Shown: positions 38,398 through 50,399 of the stretch, piece after piece
Numbering within the stretch: the first letter of the stretch is position 1
Layout: each line of letters begins with the position of its first letter
NCBI RefSeq assembly: GCF_014529535.1
Contig: NW_023503313.1
Span: 1,818,081-1,882,080, forward strand
From: Bradysia coprophila
Taxonomy: Eukaryota > Arthropoda > Insecta > Diptera > Sciaridae
Direction of reading: 5' to 3'
Length of the DNA: 64,000 bases
Program-made: the position numbers and the translations under genes
The notes under the pieces: generated by a model
The model's input: the letters and a program-made list of their open reading frames with translations, nothing else
What the model was told of the DNA's origin: nothing
Databases searched by the model: none

Positions 38398-38665
38398 CAA
38401 TGGTTATTTGTGTACCTGTTTTGGACGATTGATTTTAGGCAATTTCGCGGATTGTGAAAAAATATTTTCATGCTTCGGGGCCGAAAATGAGGGCAATTTT
38501 TCGAATTTTCTCGGGTTTCCAGCCCTCTGCATGAAAACTTACATGTGCACCTGTTTGGGACGGTTGATTTAAGGCACTTTCGCTTGTAAGTCTCACTTCG
38601 TTCGGCCTACAATCCGCGAAATTGCCTAAAATCAATCGTCCAAAACAGGTACACAAATAACCATT
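38398..38665. repeat. 268-bp foldback MITE
   Basis: The arms 38398-38454 and 38609-38665 (CAATGGTTATTTGTGTACC outermost, GCAATTTCGCGGATTGT innermost) are inverted copies. A shorter relative with the same inner motif is at 56560-56652. Confidence 0.8.
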
Positions 38666-39233
38666 GGATACGTCGCAGGACATAATGTAATAGATGTTCG
38701 GCATCCCGGATAAGCTTTATAAGGTTTCATCTTAACTTTATAAACGAATAAATTTCAGATATATCACGTAAATTTGACATAAATTGACAGCCAATGTCAA
38801 ACGGTGCTGGTCCATTCATACACAATGCTTTTACAGGTTCCATAGTCACACGGAAGCACGTGACAGTCAGCAGCATAATTGTATGATTGGACCAGATTGT
38901 AAGCTAATGCAAACTTAGACTAAGACTGCGGTTGAAATTAACGTAAATTAAATTAAATAAATGTAAGACTGCCCTCTACCAAAATCAACAAAAAAATTTT
39001 TAGGCCAGCATACTTTTGAGTTAAGAGTTAAGTTCATGTTATGAAATTGTGATTTATGTGCGACATCACAGGTAGTGTTAAGGCCAAAACCCTTCTGTGA
39101 ATCATTGAAATAAACATACATACTTTTGAGTTAAAGTTTAACCGTTACACTCCTCTCAACCTCACTGCGTATTGTTCAGTTCTTTCGGAGGTCGTATATG
39201 AATGGGCATATTGTGACAAAAGCTATTCATTTT

Positions 39234-40281
39234 TAGACCCGTACGAAGTACTGGGGTCTTATAGGTTTACGCATACGTTTGTAACACGTCGAATTGGACT
39301 CCCTGAGTAAGGGGAAACCTATTGTGGTTGTCTAGAGATGCTAAATCCGCGAAAAAAAAATGTCCGTCTGTCCGTCTGTCTGTCTGCACGATAACTTGAG
39401 TAAAACGCATCCGATTTTGAAAATTCTTTTTTTTTCCCGTTTGGTAATGTCAAAAGACAGGCTAAGTTCGAAGATGAGTGATTTTGGATCGACCCCTCCC
39501 GAGCTGTGGCCCAATAAGTGCTTTACGGTTTCTCGAAGATATCTCCGGACATTTAAACGTTAAACTTGTAAGTGATACGTCAAATAAAAGGTATTTACAA
39601 TACCGATCGACAAAAAAAAAGTTTATGGAAATCGGATGACCGACTCGTGAGTTAGACCCCTTGGTGTGGAACAGGCACAGGGCGGCAAGCAGTTTTTGCT
39701 TGTAGGTCGGCCACATTTGAACATATTTCGTCTGTTTTAGCTTTATTAGATAGGTATTGACCGTACCAATCAGGGAAAAAATTTTTTATGAAATTATGTT
39801 CTCCGGAGCGTGAGCTAGGTCTCTTGGAGTGAGCTCTTATCTGGCTACTCGGAAGTACAGTGAACGTGGTGTATTTTGACAATATCTCGAGTAAATTTTG
39901 ACCGAATTTCATGAATTTTTTTTTGTTTGAAAGGTATTAACGAATGTAAAGCGTCGGTACTATTTCCGGTCTCCTAACAAAATGGCTGCCGGCGGCCATA
40001 TTGGATTTTAGTAAAATAGAAATATCTTGGGAAAAATGATACTTAGAGAGTTTCTGTTAACATGGAAATAATTTGTTATGTGTGTGGGGCTTCAGGGATT
40101 CCATATACGGACATCTATATATACCTATATACAGCTATATTGAGCTATATACAGGCATATAGAGCTATATAATAGCATATATTTATCTGTGAAATGTTTA
40201 TTTATAGTGAAATATAGTTAAATATAGCGGTATATAGCTGTTTAAATAGGAATTTATGAAATTTGTCTTCGTACGGGGCTG
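39234..40281 (+). mobile_element. Diverged relative of the minisatellite-bearing transposon
   Basis: The left end GACCCGTACGAAGTACTGGGGTC is a variant of the GC palindrome, followed by GTCTGTCCGTCTG near 39362 and related single-copy blocks (AACTTGAGTAAA, GCTAAGTTCGAAGATG). The right end reads CTTCGTACGGGGCTG at 40267-40281. Its internal repeat differs: short TATATAGCTATA-like units at about 40090-40250 replace the 145-bp unit. No mobility protein. Confidence 0.65.
40098..40245. repeat. TATATA(C/G)AG(C)-rich short repeats
   Basis: Repeated AGCTATAT / ACAGGCATATA-like words form an irregular AT-rich minisatellite inside the 39.2-40.3 kb element. Confidence 0.6.
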
Positions 40282-40686
40282 TCTATATTGCTTCCGGCAA
40301 TTTAGTTGTATATGATAACAGGGCAAAGAGTGGATAATGTAAGTGATTTTAAAGGAAGAATAGTTTTTCAGCAGAGAAGAAAATGAAGTAAGAGAAATGA
40401 AGAGTTTCACATTAAAGGCTTTTGATACGAATAGGTGTTTCGTACGGGTCGGCGTTAGCTATGTTTTTTTTATTTTTTACAAAAAATAATATTTTCACCA
40501 GAAACATATATTTTGTTTTCTGCGTATTTAAAAATGTTTCAGTGCTCAGACAGTTTGTCTGGTGCAAAAATTATCTCATTTTGTTTCACTTCAGGATATT
40601 TACGAAAAGCGACAATGAAAATGTTCCGTGAAATAATCGGATTTAATTCAATCGTAAGGCAAGCGTACCGTACGTTAAGTAAATAT

Positions 40687-41721
40687 AAACGAGCCGTCAG
40701 AACAGTCGGAGCGTTTGCTGCGACTGAGCCCCGTACAAACCCGTACATCTATTGCGTACGTGACCCTAGTTCGTCCGTCGCCCTACTCTTACCGTAAACC
40801 TACTGCGCCCGTAAACGTCGGTAAAGTAAAATTCTTATGAAATGTGTACGTCTTAAAAATTGCGCATAGCGCAATTACGAAGCCCCGTACGACGTTCCTT
40901 TTAAATGTAACACAAATTTCGAATTGACCTAAAATTTTAATTTATTGAGTATAAATACACATAGGGCCATAGGGCCTAGTATCGGCCTCAGTCCGAGGAT
41001 CCAAATTTAATTTTTTTTCAACAACATTCTATTCGGCCTTTGATTACCTTCCAAATGAAACAAAAATTACGAAAAACGGATGAAATTTGCTCGAGCTATA
41101 TGTAAAATACACATAGGGCCCTAGTAGCGGCCTTAGTCCGAGGACCCAAATTTAATTTTTTTTTCAACAACATTCTATTCGGCTTTTGATTACCTTCCAA
41201 ATGACACAAAAATTACGAAAAACGAATGAAATTTACTTGAGTTCTATGTAAAATACACACAGGGCCCTCGTAGCTTTTCACTTCTAAGGCCCTAACTCAC
41301 GGTCCACTCACCCGATTTTAAAAAACTTTTTTTTCCTGGATTGGTATTGACAATACCTATCATTTGCCGTGTCATTTACATTTCCTTCGTTTATTTTGCC
41401 ATAAATATCACCAAAAGACCTTAAATCACTTAGGTGGCCCTAACTCACGAAGGGCCGACCCGAATATGCCCATCTTCGAACTTAGCCTCACTATTTTGAC
41501 TATCATTCAGGGAAAAAAAAATTTTTGAAATCGGATTTGATTTACTCAAGATATCGACGTGACGGACAGACGGACAGACGGACAGACGGCCCAAACTTTT
41601 ATTGCGGATTCGTTATCTATGAACATAGGCAAACACTTTGCCCTTACCGTCTGCTTCGAATTCCATCAATTACACACGGCATCGTAATCCTATAAGCCCC
41701 TTCGTACTTCGTACGGGGCTA
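40687..41721 (-). mobile_element. Minisatellite-bearing transposon, copy C
   Basis: Same order and orientation as copy A: ACGAGCCGTCAGAACAGTC end, about two minisatellite units (40960-41270), the single-copy part with repeated GACGGACA near 41567-41588, and the palindrome GCCCCTTCGTACTTCGTACGGGGC at the far end. It is the shortest complete copy, about 1.03 kb. An open frame at 40513-40797 runs across the end into this element and is not a gene. Confidence 0.8.
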
Positions 41722-42730
41722 AAAATGAAGAAATATTAATTGTCAGTAGAATGTATTATAAAGTCGTTTGTGCAATTCCGTTGCGAAAATAAACCTTTTT
41801 CGAATCGACACTCTTACAGACCATCACCTCTAACCATTCGCGAGATATAATAATCGCAGTTTCCCACAGAAACGATTAATTTTACTGATGGCCATGCGCT
41901 GTAGACGTGTACGTATTACGAGCGCTTGCGCGAGTAAAATTGTTCGTCGAGTGTAAACAACGGTGAATGGTGATAATAATTGTTATTGTCACACAGGTCA
42001 CTTGCTTCGTACCAAATTTGACGACTTGTTGCATAAATTACGATATAATTTCCAAACAGCTTGCGGCAATGCATTTCTCATTATTCTATATTTATTCACA
42101 ACAAACGGAATGCAGAAGATTCAGCCACATAAAAATTATATCTTCATAAGACAATTCAATTATGCGTAACTCTATTGCTCGGTTAATATATCTACCAGTC
42201 TGGGCTTTTATAAAAAAAAAATCTATTTTATAAAATTATCAAATACTTGTGGTGAATCTAGAAATATTTTAGAATATTCAAAGACTATCAGAAGCATCAT
42301 TACCGTATGCTACAATTGTCAGTCATATTAGAAATACCACAAGTTCGAAGGAAAGTACGGTGGATTTTTTTTTTTTTGATGAAATGTGTGGACACGTATA
42401 TCTAAAGAAAATCCGGACGAAGACAAACCTCAGTCTTGTATAGCAGCTTTTATGAGGGTAGTAATACTCACTTGATGCATTAACATTTCTTAGAAGAACT
42501 ATGTCACAGAATTCTTCATTCTATTTGTGAGTCTTACTATTGTTGCTACAAGATAAAACAATATATCGCTACATACATCGTTAGTTACCCCCGAGTCGCT
42601 CCTCCTACATGTAACTAGACTGATGAATATTTGCCACCTATGGACATTTCACAGGGAGTTGCGGAAAGTGAAGTGTTTGCTTTGGTAACAGTCGTTATCA
42701 ATGATATAAAGTTTAATGTTTGTTGGTTTG
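41722..42730. other. Intergenic, nothing supported
   Basis: Short frames near 41963-42169 have no motif and no splice partner. No clear repeat ends. Confidence 0.4.
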
Positions 42731-42734
42731 TCTC

Positions 42735-43115
42735 TATATAGAAGCCCATACGGAAAGTCTTACAGACTTGAAACTTGGCATACCTACGAATGAGGAAAAG
42801 TTAGGAAGAACGCATGAAAAAATTCACTTTATGATTATAGAAAAATTTAATTTTATCGATAAAAAATAATAAAAAATCAACCACATGCACCAATTTTTGT
42901 TTTTATAAAATGATGTGGAATATCTTAGAACAACTCAAGATTTTGTTGAGTTGAGATTGAGGTCGTAAAGGCGTTTTGTTGGTTCCTAGTGAATTCTTTT
43001 AAGAAATGGAACGTAAATGCGTTTAGTTCATTCCTAGGGAATTCATCCTTTTACGAAATGTAACGTAATATTTTGTCATTAAAATAATCCCGAGCAAAGC
43101 CGGGTACTATACTAG
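42735..43115 (+). mobile_element. Non-autonomous Helitron-like element
   Basis: The 3' end has the hairpin CCCGAGCAAAGCCGGG (43089-43104), a short spacer and a terminal CTAG (43112-43115) followed by T, which is the standard Helitron 3' signature. The proposed 5' end, TCTCTATATAGAAGCCC near 42735, fits the TC start but has G instead of A outside. No Rep/helicase is encoded. Confidence 0.65.
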
Positions 43116-45690
43116 TGTGTTATAAGTGGGTGTAAATTCATATGAGCAACCTAGGCTCATTTTATTTCTCAATCAACTCAAAGTCATCAAAAAATAGCAA
43201 TTATCTTATTAAAAACAATGAGATGGCTATGTCTCTAATTTTTTCGTTTCTATGTTATTTTCGTTAAGTCATCCAAACCATTTCAACTAAAACAGAGAAT
43301 CACATCCTAGATATTCACAGCTAGGAACTCACTGTACTACCTTACGCTAAATAAATATATATTTACAGCTGATGAGGGCAAAAATCTATGATTATAGTTC
43401 ACTAACTACGAGGTTCAGCCTTCTCGCAACTTATTCCAAAGCTGACATGCCTCCACTCTCAATCTAGGCAACAGAATAAACAAAATGTTCATATTCTAAA
43501 GAATAGAACGAAAGTCCTCACGATATAACTCTCAAATATTTGTAAACATGGGTGTAACGACACACGTCTCCAAATCAGCAATTTATTTTTATCAATCATA
43601 CTAGGATCAAACATATTATCGACCGACATAAAATTCAACATTTACAGCATTAGGATCAAGTGTATAAGATTCACACGATACTCAACGTTTTCAAAATGTT
43701 CTTGTGCTACGGTTCCAGAACGTGACAAAACTGTTGGGTTAGTTCGGGTAGAAAAACACACATACATCAACTGAATAGAAACAGCTCTAGCGAGTCCTGT
43801 ATACAAATTCTTCCACTTCAGTTAAATATGAATTGTAGTGTTTCTCCGCATCGAGTAATTCAATATTCAATAGATTTCACCTGACCGTTAATGATTGTGT
43901 GCATCGAATAATCTATGCATAATGAGCATAGTGGAGTATGTGCTTCAGCGTAATTATACCGCCGCGCCGTTGTTGTGTGTTGTGTATATCAAGGATAATT
44001 TTCTAAATATTTGCATAAAATTATAATAAAGTGTAAATATTCATAAACCTTATATTTTCGAAATGTTTTATACTTTTATAGCTATTTTCATAACCAAAAT
44101 AAATACTCAACTGATGAGCTCGTCTTCTCACGCTGAAAAATTTTGTTCAAAAACTTTCGCCGAACAAGCGTTTACACATTACAATTTTAAATGATTTAAT
44201 GGAAATTTTCCGAATAGAAACAAGATAAAAAATGTAAAAAAAAAAAATTGCTTCTGATGCGAACTTAAAAAAATAAACAAAATTTTCTTTTATTGGCATA
44301 TGTACTGTCCGTAAGTAGTTTATATCCGACGTAAGTGGATATATAGATAGATTCTTTGATGGTACTGCATAATAATTTAATGTGAAATTAAGTGATTCCG
44401 TTTGTATGAGCTTTGAAATAGCACAAAAACACACAGAAAATACCGCTTTGAGCTATGATTGAACATGCTTCCGTCTTTTAATTTTAAACGTACGTATACT
44501 TAGCAAGGTACACACAACCAGTTTGCATCTGTAGTATTCGTACAATTTTGTGTTGCTTCTTCTATTTTGTGTGTGATATAAAAGAGTCACATTGAGTTCA
44601 TAATTTTCATCTTCACCGTATACTCATACCATATCGTCGCAGCGGAAAATATATTTAGATTAGATACTTATATGCATGTAAAAAAAAGAACGAAGGGTGA
44701 GGTGTGTATGTGCTACATTTTCTCATACCATTTTGTTGCCATATTTAACAAAACAAATTAAAAAATAAATTACGAGATCTTGTATTTAATGCGGAACGCT
44801 TTATGGCTAAGTGTTTCGACTGAATGTTTTATAACTTTAATTGGAGCTAAGTAAATTATTGATGAGCATTGCTGTTCAGTTTACAGCTTAAGTTTCAGAG
44901 GGTAGCTTGTCGTATTAAAATATGGAAGTATTAACTATGAGGAAATTCCAAAACAATTTCACCTAAGGTTGATGGATGGTGTACGTTCTAGTTTTAACTG
45001 TATACAGATGAAATAGACTGACATTATTCTATTTCTTCTATTTTAGACATTGGTTTACCAAAGATTTAGTTGACTAAGTTCTACCCACAAATTAGGCCCC
45101 ACGTCATACCAATATGACAAGTTTGATATGGCTAGTGACTGACTATTTTTAGTCTTAAATGGATACCACATAAAAAAAACACAATCCGTAAAAATTATTC
45201 TTTCCCTTTATTAAGCAGATACTGCATCCTAGAAATATAATTTCAACTTGTTCAGAGTAATCTCAGCAGGGCAATTACGGTGTCAATGGAAAATCATATC
45301 GAAATAGTTTCAATAATTAGAGGTCGTTCACAAACGTCGTCATGACATATGGGATAAGAGGATGTGTCAAAGGAAAAGTGTGACGAAGCAGTTACATGGG
45401 ATGGAATTTCTGTCCATTTTTTGAGTGACAAGGGTGGGTGTTCAAAAGTTCAATAAAATTCCGTGTCATTTATGCACGACCTCCCAGTACATTTTATTAT
45501 TGGCATCTCGAAAGAAAAGCCCAATATGCCACCAGGAAATGTTTCTTTATTTTTCTCGATTTCTTGACTGTAATCAACGAATGATGAATATGAATACTTT
45601 TCTAATCGCAAAATGATTTTTAGCGCTATACTAAGTTCCGTAGATGAAGATATATGCAATAGTACCAGAAAATTAATTTAATCTTGCAGC
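43116..45690. other. Intergenic, nothing supported
   Basis: AT-rich DNA. A fragment resembling the 19.97 kb element end is at 45095-45150. The open frame 44147-44434 lacks features. Confidence 0.4.
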
Positions 45691-45701
45691 GATGATGATT
45701 A

Positions 45702-46088
45702 TTATTTATTCGATATAGCAACACACCCACAAAGCCCATATTGTATGAATTGATTGACTGTGTCATTTAACCGAATTGATATATGGTTTGCATAAGTATT
45801 TATTGAAGTATCATGCGATCCGAATATAATAGATGTTGTAGGAATTTTGGGTCCCCTTTGTTGTTTAATTTTTCCGTTTGAAGTGGCTCCAGGTAGTTTA
45901 TTGGGATCAAACGAAGGTGTACCCAATCTAACCCACTTTGTCCAACATAAGTGAACAAAACTTGTGTTCTCAAAAAGATCTCCAGGATTTTTCAGGCTTT
46001 CGTATTGACCGAATTGCCGGCCAGACAAATTTTGTGGTTGCCTTGGAGAAACAATTTTTAAACTTTTTAAATCCAGTAACACGAACAT
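45702..46088 (-). CDS. Hypothetical protein, single exon, 128 codons
   Basis: A complete frame on the minus strand from ATG to TAA with balanced, protein-like composition (for example RQPQNLSGRQFGQYESLKNP and GLCGCVAISNK at the end). No signal peptide or transmembrane segment; Cys, Trp and Gly are present, unlike most chance frames here. No family is recognised. It could be a small gene, a retained exon or a decayed mobile or viral gene. No function is proposed. Confidence 0.4.
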   Translation of the reverse strand: MFVLLDLKSLKIVSPRQPQNLSGRQFGQYESLKNPGDLFENTSFVHLCWTKWVRLGTPSFDPNKLPGATSNGKIKQQRGPKIPTTSIIFGSHDTSINTYANHISIRLNDTVNQFIQYGLCGCVAISNK

Positions 46089-47717
46089 TTTATATGTCTA
46101 TCTAAAATAAAAGTTTGGTTTTCCGTACGAAAAGCGTTTGTATTTGCTGTTAGCATCACTTGTTTCAAAGTCAATTACTGTGTTTGCATTCGTATCGATT
46201 TTGAAATTCATTTCCATTTCAAAAGTACATTTAAAGTAGAAAGTTTCTTTCTCCAACTCTCATTTAGCGCAAACAAAAAATGTAATCTTAATCTTCATTT
46301 TTATATAATTCCAAAATAATTTGAATTTTTCGATAAACTTTCATGATCATGGGCAGAAACAGATTCGATGATGCAACCTAAGTTATATAGCAACATGTTG
46401 TGTATAACATTTTCAACCGTTTCTTCCGTCGAAAGAAATTCGGCTTGTTAAACTTTCAAATTAAAACCCAGCCCAGATGTTGCTCGATTCCCATATCGTC
46501 ATGTTTTAAATTCTCTAATTTTGTTTCTTGGGCCAAAAATATTTTAAGAAAAAGTGCTTCAGACACTTCCAATGAAATAATTTACACAATAACTTCCAAT
46601 GTGCAGAAGTATACTCAGTAATAAGTTGGGTTAGCTATTATATTGTACGGACGATTTTTTTTGCACATTTTTGTTTGTTATTCCGATTGTATTTTCCAGA
46701 GACGTGTGAGGATAGATCGAAGGGTGGTGTATCAATCAGCATTTAGTTGTAGCATTCAGAACTATAGCAGTTGCTCATGTTTTCGATGATAATATAGTTC
46801 TGTTCCAAACGTTTCTGATACTTATTCAGCTTCATATTAGCAGCTTTCGATGCTACTTTACCAGGGACAAAACAAGATAGATGAACGAAAGATGTATCGG
46901 AGCATGTTGCATCCTAGGCCAGATTTCATACTCGATGGTAAGCGTTACTCCATCAGCCCTTTTCCCATCATCTCTGAACTGAAAATACCTGGTTCACGCA
47001 TTGAAGGAAAATTTTCTTATGTTATTAAATTCACCATGACGGGAGTGATGTCATGCACTATTAGAATGAGCTGCCCATGTAGTTCATCTTTAAAAACCAT
47101 CTAGCCACAGATACGTATATTTGATGAGAGAATACGTTATTTATTTAACAAAGTTTTCAATTAAAAAGTAAAAAATTCGCAAATTAAAAATTACCAAAAA
47201 ATTGAAAGATGCGATTGTCGAAAATTGTGAAAGATGTGTCTGATACTGGCGGTAATACCGATAGCGCGTGCGTTGCTGGAATTGCTCGCCCTGGTTGATC
47301 TTGAAAAAAATTGATCACAAATCTTTTGATAAAGTTCAGCACACAAGGTCACACATTTTTTTTTAAATTCAAATTTAAAATTGGGTTTACTCATAATAGA
47401 ATCTTATAATGTAAATCGGAACCTACTGTTTCTGGAAATGCGCAGCATTTCCGTGTTGGATTGCAATTGAAATGAGCTGTTAATATCTCCTGACATATGA
47501 TAATGAGCCTCTTGTCTTGGGTCTTGTCCCAAGGATTCGTGTGGTTCCGGTGGTGTTCAGCCCTAAATGGCTCACTTCGTTTATTAGCTCTGGTTTGAGT
47601 ATCTTACCTCAGTCCACTTTCCTTCACTTTTTATTCAGTGTGACGCTTGAAACAAGATGAACGTTTTTCACTTTTACATGCTCTATTGACACTTTGGTCT
47701 AATGGTATAGTTAGGGC
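46089..47717. other. Intergenic, nothing supported
   Basis: Short frames at 46400-46621 and 46850-47104 have no recognisable motif. No repeats with clear ends. Confidence 0.4.
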
Positions 47718-47725
47718 ACAGCCCA

Positions 47726-49101
47726 CAGGCCCGTAGCTAGGACCAAATCAGAGAGGGGGCTCAAGCCCAATACAAAAAGTTAATTTTTTATTAAATGTAT
47801 TATGAATGGCGCCGCAGGATATTTTTTCTGGAAGGAAATTTGAAGCCATTCATCCAACAGGTTTCCCACAATCACCTTTCTTGATGATGCATACATATTT
47901 TGGACATCGACAACAAAGAAACATTATAAATGTTGCAAAAATTGGGTGGAGTTAAATTATTTATGAAAATGTATGAAGTAATATTCGCGAGCGGAGCGAG
48001 CGAGAAAATTTTGCAATCTTCTACTTTCTCGAAAATTTTAGAAAATTGAAAAAAAATCTAGAGATAGACTAAAGTTTTAGCAACGTAGCTGTGTTAACAG
48101 TTTTCCTAGATGTTAAGTCAAGACACCTTAATGGTATTTTCAGAGCATCCAATGGCAATTGTCTGCTTTCAGGTAACTTCTAAATCTAAAAATTCGTAGA
48201 CTGCTGAAAAGTTAGCAAGGAAAATTTAAGTTTCATAGCCAGACTGCTTAAGTTCAAATTGCGTGGGGCTTGCCGACTTTACTACTGAAGAAAACTTCGA
48301 AAAACTTTCATTCGCAAAAGTTACCCTCACTTCCCAAAATCATACTCATGAATTACGAGTCCCGCGTCAAAAAATCTACTCGAGCCTAGTTTGTTTTTGG
48401 CCGCCGACTTCTTTGTGAGTGCAACTGATCTGTATAAGTTTGGGATTGAAATAATTTGTATTTTATATAAAATACTTAAACAGAACTCAAAATAAGTTTT
48501 TATTTTTTGTGGGTTTCATACGTTCCTCTCGTTCTATTCGTTCCACATGTATTCTTCCATACATACACATGTATGCTGTCATAAAGAAATCGATGTGGAA
48601 CGAATAAAACGAATTAGCCCACAAAAAATAAAAACTTATTTTGAGTTATGTGTAGAAGTTTATACGTTGCAACAGGACATGAACAGTTCCATAATTTCAA
48701 ATTTTGGTTTTAAGTTTGCACATACCGTATGAGATTCGAGTTTTATTATTTTTAAAAATGCTGATATAAGAAGAGATGAAATCGTCAAATTGGAATTGAT
48801 TGTATGTCTTTATTCTATCGCACTTTTAATTCGAGTTTCCATTTGTTTCAATGTTCCTTGTTCTTTTTGACTCCACACTAGTTGCCACTCAAGGCAGTTA
48901 TGAATTTGAATGAATTAAAAGGTAACCAAGATTACTGAGGCTACGAAAGAGAAAAAGAGAAAATCTATATATTCTACATCCTATCCGGAGACTGTTAGCA
49001 CCTTTTCTCAACTTTATCATTTCTATCCATTGCCAGGGTGGGCTCAGGGGTAGTCCAGAGGGGGCTCAGCCCCCACTAGCCCCCCCGTAGCTACGGGCCT
49101 G
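47726..49101. mobile_element. hAT-like DNA transposon, non-autonomous, 1376 bp
   Basis: The ends are CAGGCCCGTAGCTA on the left and its complement (TAGCTACGGGCCTG) on the right. The flanking 8 bp are ACAGCCCA (47718-47725) and ACAGCCCT (49102-49109), a 7/8 match to an 8-bp target duplication as made by hAT transposases. Next to both ends are GGGGGCTCA-rich sub-terminal blocks. No transposase frame remains. A foldback element sits inside at 48482-48648, and the GC core CGAGCGGAGCGAGCG is at 47989-48003. Confidence 0.8.
48482..48648. repeat. Foldback element nested in the hAT-like transposon
   Basis: The arms 48482-48550 and 48592-48648 are inverted copies (ACTCAAAATAAGTTTTTATT, then TTGTGGG and TTCGTTCCACAT). 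The loop contains ACATACACATGTATG. Confidence 0.8.
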
Positions 49102-49104
49102 ACA

Positions 49105-49495
49105 GCCCTGCTCCTAGCATGATCATAAAAATATTCGGAGGCTGATGAAATCACAGTAGGCACTGCGTTTCTTATGTATAGATTGATAGATGACTTTGAT
49201 CTAGATCTTTTAAAGCATAGCACTGAACAAAGCACTAGAACAGAATTTTCAAGAGGGGCCTTCTCGACGCAGTAGTCCAAATTTCTCATATAAAAGTAAA
49301 CAAATTAATTGGAACGCAGTAGCATTTTTCAAAAATGCCAAATGACCGTTCAAAAAATCTGTTCTAGTGCTTTGTTCAGTGCTATGGTTAAAGCTTATAA
49401 TACAAACAATCATAAACGGTAGCTCTTATCACTAAAGCCTCCAAATTTGACACTTGTCAATTCAGTGCTATTCATGCTAGGAGCAGTGCTGTGGT
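49105..49495. repeat. Foldback element next to the hAT insertion
   Basis: CCCTGCTCCTAGCATGA (49106-49122) is mirrored by TCATGCTAGGAGCAGTG at about 49472-49488. An inner pair, AGCACTGAACAAAGCACTAGA at about 49219-49240, is mirrored at about 49355-49385. The hAT-like element seems to have landed at the left margin of this structure. Confidence 0.65.
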
Positions 49496-49598
49496 TAGGG
49501 TTGTAGTTGTTTTGTTGACGGTGTCTTAAATATTTGAAGAATCAGATTCAACTCAATGCGTTTGCAATATACATCAAACAAGTTTATTGTATTCGGTA

Positions 49599-49632
49599 CT
49601 AGTAAAATATATCCGGCTTTGCTCGGGATTAC
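49599..49632 (-). mobile_element. Second Helitron-like 3' end (minus strand)
   Basis: On the minus strand AATCCCGAGCAAAGCCGGAT is followed by a spacer and CTAG, with T outside, matching the 3' end at 43.1 kb. The 5' end, at higher coordinates, could not be found. Confidence 0.5.
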
Positions 49633-49728
49633 AATAATTTCAAAATATTCATGTATTTTTCGTCTCAAAGTAAACTTTTCTTTCAAAAACTTTTTCTTTC
49701 ACACGCCAAGAAAATGGTGTTGAGGAAT

Positions 49729-49815
49729 TTTGCGCCGCGTCATTCACAATAACCCACAAAGTGGCATTATACAAAATGTGTCATTTTGTCAATTATTGTG
49801 GATGACATGGCGCGA
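49729..49815. repeat. Short inverted repeat
   Basis: TTGCGCCGCGTCATTCACAATA at about 49729 pairs imperfectly with TATTGTGGATGACATGGCGCG at about 49794. Confidence 0.5.
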
Positions 49816-50184
49816 AATTCATAGCAGCCGTCGCGTAAAAAATAAATTTCAACAACAATCTTAAAAAAATATATTTTACTCGAAAAGTAATTTCACACAA
49901 AGTTTCCCCGTTTAAAGAACACGTCAAATAATGATATGCACTCGATATGTCGAGTTTAGGACTTTCCTTCCTCTGTCCAATACATTGTCTTTACAAAAAT
50001 TGTATCTGAAGTTCATTGGAATGAAATATTTAGCTTCATTTTTTCAATTAGTTATTTGTTTATTTAGGAAAAAAAAATAAGAATAGGAAACAAGGGCAAA
50101 GTTTTGCGGCCAGAACACAACGTATTTTATATGTGTGATGTGTGACTATTCGTTTTTCAATACAAAACCAAAACATATATAGTC

Positions 50185-50397
50185 TTTTACTATGCTGGTG
50201 CATGTAATAAGGCTATTACATGTATAGGCAATAACCTTTACATCACTCGCATAGTAAAACGTCGTACTACACACGGAAAATAAAGTGATATCTCGTATCA
50301 CGATGAGTAAAAGTACCTCGGGCTGCCGCCCTCGGATACTTTTTCTCATCTGGATACGAGGTATCACTTTACTTCCCTTGCATAGTAATGTACTATT
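50185..50397 (-). repeat. 213-bp foldback repeat, copy 1 (inverted partner at 55223-55435)
   Basis: It carries GATACGAG(A/G)TATCAC-type arms around the GC core CCTCGGGCTGCCGCCCTCGG and a second hairpin (TTTTACTATGC with GCATAGTAAAA). It matches 55223-55435 in inverted orientation with only about two differences seen by eye. Chance open frames of about 75-86 codons in both copies are by-products. Confidence 0.85.
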
Positions 50398-50399
50398 TC

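Noticed and set aside
40513..40797. 94-codon frame at 40.5 kb
   Set aside because: Its second half is the end of transposon copy C, whose counterparts at 12.0 and 24.9 kb do not keep the frame.
47695..47720. TGGTCTAATGGTATAGTTAGG as a tRNA-Glu-like A box
   Set aside because: No B box at the proper distance; the hAT-like insertion starts at once and the empty-site reconstruction gives none either.
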